From Steroidobacteraceae bacterium (GTDB lineage: Bacteria; Pseudomonadota; Gammaproteobacteria; Steroidobacterales; Steroidobacteraceae): a DNA stretch of 64,000 nucleotides. This document shows, piece after piece, positions 56,701 through 64,000 of this stretch. Where the stretch lies: positions 186,001 through 250,000 of the forward strand of contig JAPZRU010000008.1 in assembly GCA_027531255.1 (NCBI GenBank), written 5' to 3'. The notes beneath the pieces are model-generated. The model ran no database searches and was not told the origin of the DNA. It saw only the letters and a list, made by a program, of their open reading frames with translations. The stretch's first letter is position 1. The number at the start of each line of letters is the position of its first letter. Position numbers and translations under genes: made by a program.

Positions 56701-57652
56701 TCGCGACGTCCGCGAACTGCAGCGGTGCTCCCGGGCGCAGCCGGTGCGCGCGCCGGCCGGGAGTGGCGACTACGACCGCGCGGACGTGCGCGCGTGGGAC
56801 TTCGGTCTGCTGCCCGAGCACGTGCGCGTCGAGCGGCAGGGCGTCACGCTCGACCTGCATCCCGCCCTGGTCGATCGCGGCACGGCGGTTGCGCTGACGC
56901 TCTACGCCGACCCGACCGAGGCGGCGGCGACTTCCCGCCGGGGCGTGCTCCGCCTGCTCGCGTTGGCGCTGGAGCAGCCCCTGCGCACCGCGCAGAAGGT
57001 ACTGGCCGCCGACCGCGACCTGATGCTGCTGCACCAGACGATCGGGCCGGCCAGGGACTTCGCGCGCGACGTGGCCGAGCGCGCGCTCGAACGCGTCTGC
57101 CTGCCCGAGGGCGTGCCGCTGCCGCGCGACCGCGCGGCGTTCGAGGCGGCCGTGGATCGCGGCCGTCCGGAACTCGTGTCGGTCGCCGAGCGGCTGGGCC
57201 TGCGGCTGCGCGAGACGCTGGCCGAGCACCACCGCGTGGCCGCGGAACTGCGCGCGCTGCCGGGCGGACTCGACGGCGAGCTGGTCGACGACGTGCGCGC
57301 GCAGCTCGCGCGGCTGATCCATCCCGGCTTCGTCGCCGGCACGCCGGACCCGTGGCTCGACCACCTGACGAAGTACGTCCGCACCGTGGGTCGGCGCGGC
57401 GCGAAGCTGCGCGGGATGCGCGGCGCGGTCGCGGACGCGCAGTTCGACCTGCGCGACGCGTGGCGCCGCTACGCGAAGCTCGCGCAGGCGGCGCAGCAGG
57501 CGCCGCGGCCGGTGGCGGCGGTCGACGCGCTGCGCTGGTGGATCGAGGAGTACGCGGTGCAGCTGTTCGCGCAGGACCTCAAGACCGCCGTGCCGGTGTC
57601 GGCCAAGCGCCTGCAGCAGCAGTTCGCGGCCGCGGAGTCGGCGCTCGCCTGA
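53756..57652 (+). CDS. hrpA: ATP-dependent RNA helicase HrpA
   Basis: 1298 residues, matching E. coli HrpA (1300). DEAH-box motifs are VVVCGETGSGKTTQLPKIL (Walker A, about 91-109), TQPRRIAARTVA (Ia), VIDEAHERSLNIDFLLGYL (about 183, DEAH), VITSATIDPQRFADFY (SAT), ATNVAETSLTVPGIRAVIDS and QRRGRCGRVGPG. HA2, OB-fold and the C-terminal DUF3418 region follow. It unwinds RNA and has been linked with resolving stalled ribosomes in E. coli. Overlap with the kinase gene puts it in the PhoPQ-like transcript, which is unusual. Confidence 0.95.
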   Translation: MSTSLPPDLLLADRRALERQLARIRDREARRQPADRERGRFATDLATAVQRVEQRRALVPSIRYPEELPVVGRRDEIAKAIAEHPVVVVCGETGSGKTTQLPKILLELGVAARGGIAHTQPRRIAARTVATRIAEELGVPLGGAVGFKVRFTEKAARDTLVKVMTDGILLAEIREDPELLRYSAIVIDEAHERSLNIDFLLGYLRRLRPRRPDLRLVITSATIDPQRFADFYGGAPVIEVSGRTYPVETRYRPLGADSDDAFDPGLTAGIVEALDEIAREPGDAGRSVADGDVLVFLPGEREIREAADAISQAKGDRVEVLPLYSRLSWAEQQRVFGRGSRRRVVLATNVAETSLTVPGIRAVIDSGLARLSHYSPRAKIQRLPIEPVSQASADQRRGRCGRVGPGLCIRLYAEEDYANRPPFTPPEILRTNLASVTLQMEVLGLGSPADFPFVDPPETRLVNDGYRLLQELEAVDADRRVTPVGRAMARLPVDPRVARMLVEAERHGALAEMLVLAAALSIQDPRERPADRRQAADEKHAAFAEPKSDLAALLNLWNAYQAERARSTRNQLRRWCADRFLSAARMREWEELHAQLAETAQELGWKTNPQPADGVALHRSALAGLLGGIGEKTERGDYLGPRGLRFLIAPGTPLHAKPPRWVMAASLVETQRVYARLVAAIEPQWIEAAAHHLVKRDYTEPEWDAERGIVVAKESVTLYGLALAAGRRVNYGAVNPAAAREIFVREALVHGRSRLRAAFLDHNRGVKAALAREEAALRRNVVLVDETEEAAFYLARVPATVHSLAAFERWRRDAERADPDALRMQPADLRRPDAPPLDRARYPERLPLGGNLLPVEYTFDPESPKDGAAVRVPEPLLPKLAQGEVDWGIPGWLDEKLTELIRGLPKPIRRNLVPAPDVAARAARELERERGATAFLPAVAAVLTRLAGQPITAEQLAAVELPQHLRLVLDVYDAAGRVIASGRDVRELQRCSRAQPVRAPAGSGDYDRADVRAWDFGLLPEHVRVERQGVTLDLHPALVDRGTAVALTLYADPTEAAATSRRGVLRLLALALEQPLRTAQKVLAADRDLMLLHQTIGPARDFARDVAERALERVCLPEGVPLPRDRAAFEAAVDRGRPELVSVAERLGLRLRETLAEHHRVAAELRALPGGLDGELVDDVRAQLARLIHPGFVAGTPDPWLDHLTKYVRTVGRRGAKLRGMRGAVADAQFDLRDAWRRYAKLAQAAQQAPRPVAAVDALRWWIEEYAVQLFAQDLKTAVPVSAKRLQQQFAAAESALA

Positions 57653-57692
57653 TAGTCTCGGGCGGTCGCGCCGTCCTCGCCGGAGTCCGACG

Positions 57693-57761
57693 CTGCTCCC
57701 AGCCCTCGTGCTCCTGGCAGGCGCGCTGCTGGCCTTGCCCACGTCGTCGGTCGCCGCCTAA
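57693..57761 (+). pseudogene. Isolated signal-peptide-like remnant
   Basis: Just after hrpA a frame reads LLPALVLLAGALLALPTSS followed by VAA and a TAA stop, exactly like a secretion signal with a VAA cleavage site but with nothing behind it. No ATG, GTG or TTG start precedes it in frame. It may be the trace of a deleted exported protein, or a chance hydrophobic run in GC-rich DNA. Confidence 0.25.
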
Positions 57762-57841
57762 GCGCCGAAACCGCCACCGGCCGCCCGCGCCCGCTGCGCG
57801 TTGAAGCGCGGCCGGGGAATCCCGCCGGCGGCACGGAGTGC

Positions 57842-57847
57842 TAGCAT
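57842..57847 (+). promoter_or_regulatory. Putative -10 element for a leaderless class II DAHP synthase transcript
   Basis: TAGCAT, then CTCGGC, then ATG 57854. No ribosome site lies before the ATG. Confidence 0.45.
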
Positions 57848-57853
57848 CTCGGC

Positions 57854-59209
57854 ATGGTCAGCGTTCACCGTGCCGACGAATGGGCCCCGGACAGCTGGCA
57901 GCGTCGCCCGACGCTGCAGCAGCCGGTCTACCGTGACCCCGATGCGCTCGCGTCCGCCGTGCGCGCGCTCTCGCAGTTGCCGCCCCTCGTGGTGTCCTGG
58001 GAGGTCGACGAGCTGTCGAAGCGGCTCGCGCAGGCGCAGGCGGGCAACGCGTTCGTCATCCAGGGGGGCGACTGCGCCGAGTCGCTGCTCGAGTGCGAGT
58101 CCGACCGGATCGTGCGGCAGCTCAAGCTGCTGCTGCAGATGAGCCTCGTGCTGGTGCACGGGCTGCGCAAGCCGATCATCCGGATCGGCCGGATGGCGGG
58201 GCAGTACGCCAAGCCGCGCTCGTCCGACGTCGAGACGCGCGACGGCCTCACGCTGCCTGCGTACCGCGGCGACAACGTCAACCGCCCGGCCTTCGATCCG
58301 CAGGCGCGCGAGCCCGACCCCGAGCTGCTGCTGCGCGGCTACGAGCGGGCCGCGCTGACGCTGAACTTCGTGCGGGCGCTGATCGACGGCGGCTTCGCCG
58401 ACCTCCACCACCCGGAGTACTGGGATCTCGACTTCATGCGGCACTCGCCGAAGTACGATGAGTACCGCCGGATCGTCGAGTCGCTCGGGGACTCGCTGCA
58501 CTTCTTCGAGTCGCTCGCCGGCAAGCCGGTCCACGACTCGCACCGCGTCGACTTCTACGCGAGCCACGAAGGCCTGCACCTGCTGTCCGAACAGGCGCAG
58601 ACGCGCTACGTGCAGCGCCGGCAGCGCTGGTACAACCTGTCCACGCACCTGCCGTGGATCGGCGTGCGCACCGCGGCGCTCGACGGCGGCCACGTCGAGT
58701 ACTTCCGTGGGATCGCGAACCCGATCGGCGTGAAGGTCGGCGCCAACGCGGACGCCGCGTACCTGCGCGAGCTGATCCGAGTGCTGAACCCGCACCGCAT
58801 CCCGGGACGCCTCACGCTGATCCACCGCTTCGGTGCGGCGCACGTCGAATCGAAGCTGCCGGACCTGATCGAGGCCGTGCACTCGACGGGCAGCCCGGTG
58901 CTGTGGATCTGCGACCCGATGCACGGCAACACGGAGTCGACCGGCACCGGCGTGAAGACGCGGCGCTTCGACAACATCCTCGCCGAACTCGAAACCGCGT
59001 TCCGCGTGCACCGCGCCTACGGCTCGCGGCTCGGCGGGGTGCACCTCGAGCTCACCGGCGACAACGTGACCGAGTGCACGGGCGGCGCGCGCGGCCTCAG
59101 CGACGCGGACCTCGCCCGGGCCTACCGGTCGAGCGTCGACCCCCGGCTGAACTTCGAGCAGGCCCTCGAGGTGTCGATGCGTATCGCGCGACACCCGGAC
59201 GCGCGCTAG
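57854..59209 (+). CDS. Class II (plant/AroA-II type) DAHP synthase
   Basis: 451 residues, the standard length. It catalyses the same first step of the shikimate pathway as the gene at 33,814 but is unrelated in family. Signatures are SWQRRPTLQQPVYRDPDAL (N-terminal), FVIQGGDCAESLLECESDRI (metal Cys, about 70-89), IRIGRMAGQYAKPRSSD, LTLPAYRGDNVNRPAFDPQA, WIGVRTAALDGGHVEYFRGI, GVKVGANADAAYLR, LIHRFGAAHVESKLP and WICDPMHGNTESTGTGVKTR. The 3' end overlaps the antisense rluE gene by 113 bases. Confidence 0.95.
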   Translation: MVSVHRADEWAPDSWQRRPTLQQPVYRDPDALASAVRALSQLPPLVVSWEVDELSKRLAQAQAGNAFVIQGGDCAESLLECESDRIVRQLKLLLQMSLVLVHGLRKPIIRIGRMAGQYAKPRSSDVETRDGLTLPAYRGDNVNRPAFDPQAREPDPELLLRGYERAALTLNFVRALIDGGFADLHHPEYWDLDFMRHSPKYDEYRRIVESLGDSLHFFESLAGKPVHDSHRVDFYASHEGLHLLSEQAQTRYVQRRQRWYNLSTHLPWIGVRTAALDGGHVEYFRGIANPIGVKVGANADAAYLRELIRVLNPHRIPGRLTLIHRFGAAHVESKLPDLIEAVHSTGSPVLWICDPMHGNTESTGTGVKTRRFDNILAELETAFRVHRAYGSRLGGVHLELTGDNVTECTGGARGLSDADLARAYRSSVDPRLNFEQALEVSMRIARHPDAR

Positions 59210-59831
59210 CCGACGTAGCTCCGCCGGGACCGCCGACCCGTCGCGGCGGGTCGTCGTCGACCGCCAGCGTCGAGCGCCAGGCCCGCACGTCGGCGGTCGG
59301 CACCTCGCGCCACTCCCCGGGCGCCAGACCCTCGAGCGTCCACGGGCCGATCGCCCAGCGCACCAGCCGTAGCGTGGGATGCCCGACCGCGGCGGTCATT
59401 CGCCGCACCTGCCGGTTGCGGCCCTCCCGCAGTCCGAGTTCGATCCACGCCGTCGGAATCGCGGCGCGGTAGCGGATCGGCGGGTCGCGCGGCCAGAGTG
59501 CTGCGGGCGGCGGGAGAGCCTGCGCGCGGGCGGGTCGGGTAGGGCCGTCGTTCAGCAGCACGCCCTCGCTCAGGCGGCGCAGCGCGCCTTCGTCCGGCAC
59601 GCCTTCGACCTGCGCCCAGTACACCTTCTCGAGCCGGTGCCGTGGGTCCGCGATCAGCGACTGCAGTCGCCCGTCGTCAGTCAGGAGCAGCAGGCCCTCG
59701 CTGTCGTAGTCGAGCCGCCCCGCGGGGTACACGCCCGGCACCGCGACGTGATCGGCGAGCGTCGCGCGCTCGTCGCTCCGCGCGAACCGGGTGAGCACCC
59801 GGAAGGGCTTGTTCAGGAGCAGCAGGCGCAT
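59097..59831 (-). CDS. rluE: 23S rRNA pseudouridine synthase (RluE-like)
   Basis: 244 residues. The RsuA/RluE-type core has LLLLNKPFRVLTRFA at the N-terminus, the catalytic Asp in GVYPAGRLDYDSEGLLLLT (about 33-51), KVYWAQVEGVPDEGAL, and the family close LREGRNRQVRRMTAAVGHP (about 134-152). There is no S4 domain, as in RluE. E. coli RluE modifies U2457 of 23S rRNA. A basic, Pro/Gly-rich tail of about 55 residues lies within the overlap with the DAHP synthase gene and may not be functional. Confidence 0.88.
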   Translation of the reverse strand: MRLLLLNKPFRVLTRFARSDERATLADHVAVPGVYPAGRLDYDSEGLLLLTDDGRLQSLIADPRHRLEKVYWAQVEGVPDEGALRRLSEGVLLNDGPTRPARAQALPPPAALWPRDPPIRYRAAIPTAWIELGLREGRNRQVRRMTAAVGHPTLRLVRWAIGPWTLEGLAPGEWREVPTADVRAWRSTLAVDDDPPRRVGGPGGATSASARPGVARYASTPRGPARSSAGGRRSTGRPGRGPRR

Positions 59832-59864
59832 GGGCGGCGAGGGCGTGGCGCGCTTCCAGCCGCC

Positions 59865-61358
59865 TCACGGCCGCTCCGGGCGGCACGGCCGCTCGCGCGG
59901 ACAGGCCTGCGATCGCGGGCAGATGATGCGCGCGGGCGACTCGAGCGCGTCCACGAGCCAGCCGATCCGCAGCACCTGCGCGACCGTGCGCAGCGCTTCC
60001 TGCGCGGGGGCCGGCATCGGCGCCGAGCCTCGGGCACGACACGCCGTCCAGACCGACTCCGTGATCGCCTGCGCGTCGAGGCCCTGCGCCTCGAAAGCCG
60101 GCGCGAGGTCGATCCCGACGGAGAGCACGCGCACCGCGTCGGCCGCGTCGCGCGTGACGAGCGAGTGGCAGCAGTACAGGCGCGGGCGCCCGCCGTCGGT
60201 CATCACCGAGATCTGCGAGAACGGCTTCGCCGGCAGCGGGCCGCCGTCCGAGAACTCCTTCAGCATCCGGAACACCGCCCAGTGCGGGCACGGGTCCGGC
60301 ACGAGGCTCAGGTTGCCCCACGGCAGCGGAATGCCGTTGCCGCGATAGACGGTGCGCAGCAGACCGGGCGGGTAGGCGTCGAAGAAGTGCCAGTGGCGGT
60401 ACGGCGAGACCGCGGTCATCCGGCGCATCACGACCGCCGGCCCGACGCCGAGGCGACGGTGGATCGCGATGCGGTGCAGTTCGCGCACCAGCAGTTGCCG
60501 GAAGGGCGCGCGCGGGCAGAGCAGGGCACCGGCGAAGAAGCTGCACTCGAAGTCGCGCCACGCGTAGAGCGCGTCGCGCGGGCCGAGCCCCGGCGTGCCG
60601 CCGGCCGCCGGCTCCTCGCCGTCGACGCGGTCGCCGTGGATCGGCGCGACCGCACCGTCGCCGCCGTGCAGCAGCTTGTGGCCGAGGAAATAGGCGAGTT
60701 CGTACTTGAGCCGCGATTCGCGCGAGGACAGGCGCCGGCCGACCAGCACCGTGCCTGGCGCCTCGAAGCGGGCGCGGGCGAGGCCGCGGTCGAGGCGGCG
60801 CCGGTCGTCGTCGAGCCAGCGCACCTCGAGTCCGTGGCGGGCGCAGATCTCGAGCAGCCGATCCACCGACAGCGGCATCTCCCGATTGCCGGCGGCCTCC
60901 GCGGCGCGTTCGATGTCGGGGAAGTCGTTCTGCTGGGTCTCCTGCCAGACGCGGAGCAGCAGTTGCGCGAACGTGCGCCCGGAGGTGCCGGTCTGCAGCA
61001 GCAGCTCCGGCAGCGCCGCGCGCAGCAGCGCGGGCTGGAACAGGAAGGCCGGCTCGAACGGCGTGCCGTGGATCGAGGCGTCGTCGGCCGTGGCGGAGGG
61101 CTCCGCGGCGGGCTCGACGGCGCCGTCCAGGAACCACGCGGAGGGCTTGCCGAACTCGGCCGCGACGATCGCCAGCACCTCGGGCGACGGCGCGCGCTTG
61201 CCGGTCTCGAGCATCGACAGGTAGGACACCGACGGCGCATGGCGCGGGTCGCGCTGCGCGCAGCGCTGCGACAGCTCCTCGAGCGTCAGGCCGTTGCGCT
61301 TGCGCAGCGCGCGCAGCTTCGAGCCGAGCAGGCGTCCGGGGCGGACCTGGGTTTCCAT
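59865..61358 (-). CDS. RamB-like XRE/IrrE-type transcriptional regulator of the glyoxylate shunt
   Basis: 497 residues from ATG 61358 with GGGAAG upstream. An XRE helix-turn-helix is at about 12-75 (LRALRKRNGLTLEELSQRCA, then SYLSMLETGKRAPSPEVLAI). An ImmA/IrrE-like region follows, where YELAYFLGHKLLHGG (about 217-231) is a degenerate metal-protease helix. A Cys-containing C-terminal domain (DPCPHWAVFRMLKEF, ICPRSQACPRERPC) is typical of the DUF2083 group. RamB of Corynebacterium controls aceA/aceB with the same layout. Divergence from aceB across a palindrome supports that role here. Confidence 0.82.
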   Translation of the reverse strand: METQVRPGRLLGSKLRALRKRNGLTLEELSQRCAQRDPRHAPSVSYLSMLETGKRAPSPEVLAIVAAEFGKPSAWFLDGAVEPAAEPSATADDASIHGTPFEPAFLFQPALLRAALPELLLQTGTSGRTFAQLLLRVWQETQQNDFPDIERAAEAAGNREMPLSVDRLLEICARHGLEVRWLDDDRRRLDRGLARARFEAPGTVLVGRRLSSRESRLKYELAYFLGHKLLHGGDGAVAPIHGDRVDGEEPAAGGTPGLGPRDALYAWRDFECSFFAGALLCPRAPFRQLLVRELHRIAIHRRLGVGPAVVMRRMTAVSPYRHWHFFDAYPPGLLRTVYRGNGIPLPWGNLSLVPDPCPHWAVFRMLKEFSDGGPLPAKPFSQISVMTDGGRPRLYCCHSLVTRDAADAVRVLSVGIDLAPAFEAQGLDAQAITESVWTACRARGSAPMPAPAQEALRTVAQVLRIGWLVDALESPARIICPRSQACPRERPCRPERP

Positions 61359-61388
61359 CGTGGCTTCCCGCGAGCTTTTCTAGTGAAC

Positions 61389-61417
61389 TTTACACAGTCA
61401 AATTTATTCTGTGTAAA
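61389..61417. promoter_or_regulatory. Palindromic operator/promoter between the RamB-like gene and aceB
   Basis: Perfect 9-base inverted repeat TTTACACAG (61,389-61,397) and CTGTGTAAA (61,409-61,417) around an AT-rich 11-base centre, striking in 70% GC DNA. On each strand it also reads TTTACA, 17 bases, TGTAAA, so the arms can double as -35 and -10 of two divergent promoters. A further half-site ATACACAGG lies at 61,452-61,460. Probable binding site of the RamB-like regulator. Confidence 0.7.
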
Positions 61418-61471
61418 TCACAGCGGGTGGAGAATACACTGCTTTCACTCGATACACAGGACGGATTCAAC

Positions 61472-63073
<1,602 letters not shown>

Positions 63074-63132
63074 TCCCCGGCCGGCCGCCACCCTTCGTTC
63101 CCCGACCCACCACCACGATTCCGAGGCCTCCC

Positions 63133-64000
63133 ATGAGCTTCTTGACCGCCGAACAGCTGCAGCAGGACTGGCAGAACAACCCGCGCTGGAAGGGCGTCAA
63201 GCGCGGCTACACCGCCGCCGACGTGGTGCGCCTCCGCGGCAACGTCCACGTCGAGTACACGCTCGCGCGGCTGGGTGCCGAGAAGCTCTGGCGGCTCGTG
63301 AACGTAGAGCCCTACGTCAACTGCCTCGGCGCGCTCACCGGCGGCCAGGCCATGCAGCAGGTGAAGGCCGGCATCAAGGCCATCTACCTGTCGGGCTGGC
63401 AGGTCGCGGCCGACAACAACAGCTACATGGCGATGTACCCCGACCAGTCGCTCTACCCGGTGAACTCGGTGCCGGCGGTCGTCGAGCGCATCAACAACGC
63501 GTTCAAGCGCGCCGACGAGATCCAGTGCGCGAAGGGCATCGGGCCCGGCAAGCCGGGCTACGTCGACTACTTCGCGCCGATCGTCGCGGACGCGGAGGCG
63601 GGCTTCGGCGGCGTGCTGAACGCCTACGAGCTGATGAAGGCGATGATCCGCGCCGGCGCCGGCGGCGTGCACTTCGAGGACCAGCTCGCGTCCGTCAAGA
63701 AGTGCGGCCACATGGGCGGCAAGGTGCTGGTGCCCTCCAACGAAGCGGTGCAGAAGCTGGTCGCGGCGCGCCTCGCGGCCGACGTGCTCGGCATCCCGAC
63801 CGTGATCCTCGCGCGCACGGATGCCGAGGCGGCGGACCTGCTGACGAGCGACGTGGACGAGAACGACAAGCCGTTCCTCACGGGCGAGCGCACCGCCGAG
63901 GGCTTCTACAAGACCAAGAAGGGCATCGGCCAGGCCATCTCGCGCGGCCTCGCGTACGCGCCGTGGGCCGACATGGTCTGGTGCGAGACCGGCACGCCGG
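63133..64000 (+). CDS. aceA: Isocitrate lyase, N-terminal part, cut by the window edge
   Basis: The first 289 residues are present; the gene continues past the right edge. It splits isocitrate to glyoxylate and succinate. Family segments are [20 protein letters not shown] (about 22-41), [60 protein letters not shown] (Mg site), and the catalytic loop [19 protein letters not shown] with Cys about 190. The order aceB-aceA and the divergent regulator form the complete glyoxylate shunt locus. Confidence 0.94.
   Translation, partial: MSFLTAEQLQQDWQNNPRWKGVKRGYTAADVVRLRGNVHVEYTLARLGAEKLWRLVNVEPYVNCLGALTGGQAMQQVKAGIKAIYLSGWQVAADNNSYMAMYPDQSLYPVNSVPAVVERINNAFKRADEIQCAKGIGPGKPGYVDYFAPIVADAEAGFGGVLNAYELMKAMIRAGAGGVHFEDQLASVKKCGHMGGKVLVPSNEAVQKLVAARLAADVLGIPTVILARTDAEAADLLTSDVDENDKPFLTGERTAEGFYKTKKGIGQAISRGLAYAPWADMVWCETGTP

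Noticed and set aside
54773-57742. A 989-codon minus-strand open frame opposite hrpA
   Set aside because: Same antisense artefact; no start signal or recognisable domain.
57854-59209. Class II DAHP synthase as a plant or phenazine-type (PhzC) enzyme of a secondary-metabolite cluster
   Set aside because: Neighbours are hrpA and rluE and no phenazine or other biosynthetic genes are nearby, so a primary-metabolism role is simpler.

Overview
The window is a dense, very GC-rich bacterial chromosome segment (about 70% G+C by eye). It has short intergenic gaps and many genes joined by 1-4 base stop/start overlaps, and I saw no tRNA, rRNA, insertion sequence or CRISPR array. The gene set (nudJ-mnmA near purB, bifunctional thrA with thrB and thrC, hrpA, rluE, msrPQ, fadH, ygiQ, class I and class II DAHP synthases, acnA, aceB/aceA) fits a high-GC gammaproteobacterium, perhaps of a Xanthomonadales-, Nevskiales- or Steroidobacter-like lineage. 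The exact lineage is inference.

Region 1 (1-13,304) looks like an accessory stress or dormancy island. It holds an alpha-glucan phosphorylase (cut by the left edge), an MgtA-like P-type ATPase, a phosphoribosyltransferase, nicotinamidase and nicotinate phosphoribosyltransferase, a COG2187 kinase-like protein, PRPP synthetase, a GroEL with no GroES, a host-attachment-family protein, a FixJ-type regulator, a sensor-like protein with no ATPase domain, and a complete PAS histidine kinase. Several families match members of the mycobacterial DosR dormancy regulon, here packed side by side. The NAD salvage enzymes and the PRPP synthetase form one metabolic unit.

Region 2 (13,556-18,000) is a three-gene operon on the minus strand (YdjC deacetylase, GT2 polyprenyl-phosphate glycosyltransferase, GT39 membrane glycosyltransferase). 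It resembles a minimal Arn-type route for envelope sugar modification and is followed by a gene-poor stretch with a response-regulator remnant. Region 3 (18,000-34,900) is mostly housekeeping: YgiQ, the thrABC operon with a NERD-domain protein at its end, an acetyltransferase, an M20 peptidase, TatD, an exported TPR protein, an SGNH hydrolase, dienoyl-CoA reductase, a YgjP-type metalloprotease and a class I DAHP synthase.

Region 4 (34,900-49,800) holds a DMT transporter, the msrPQ periplasmic methionine sulfoxide repair pair, an MgtC/DUF4010 membrane protein, a HAD phosphatase, a CpcT/CpeT-like exported protein, the tightly overlapped nudJ-mnmA-acnA operon, purB with a GNAT and a DUF7931-like gene, then fumC and nudL. 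Region 5 (49,800-64,000) holds mazG, two small envelope proteins, a PhoPQ-like two-component pair running into hrpA, a class II DAHP synthase overlapping rluE, and the glyoxylate shunt (aceB, aceA cut by the right edge) divergent from a RamB-like regulator across a perfect AT-rich palindrome.

A recurring regulatory feature is a TANNNT (or GACAAT) hexamer exactly 6 bases before an ATG at six genes, which suggests leaderless transcripts. A second group of promoters reads TTGCC(A/C/G), 17 bases, (G/C)ACAAT.
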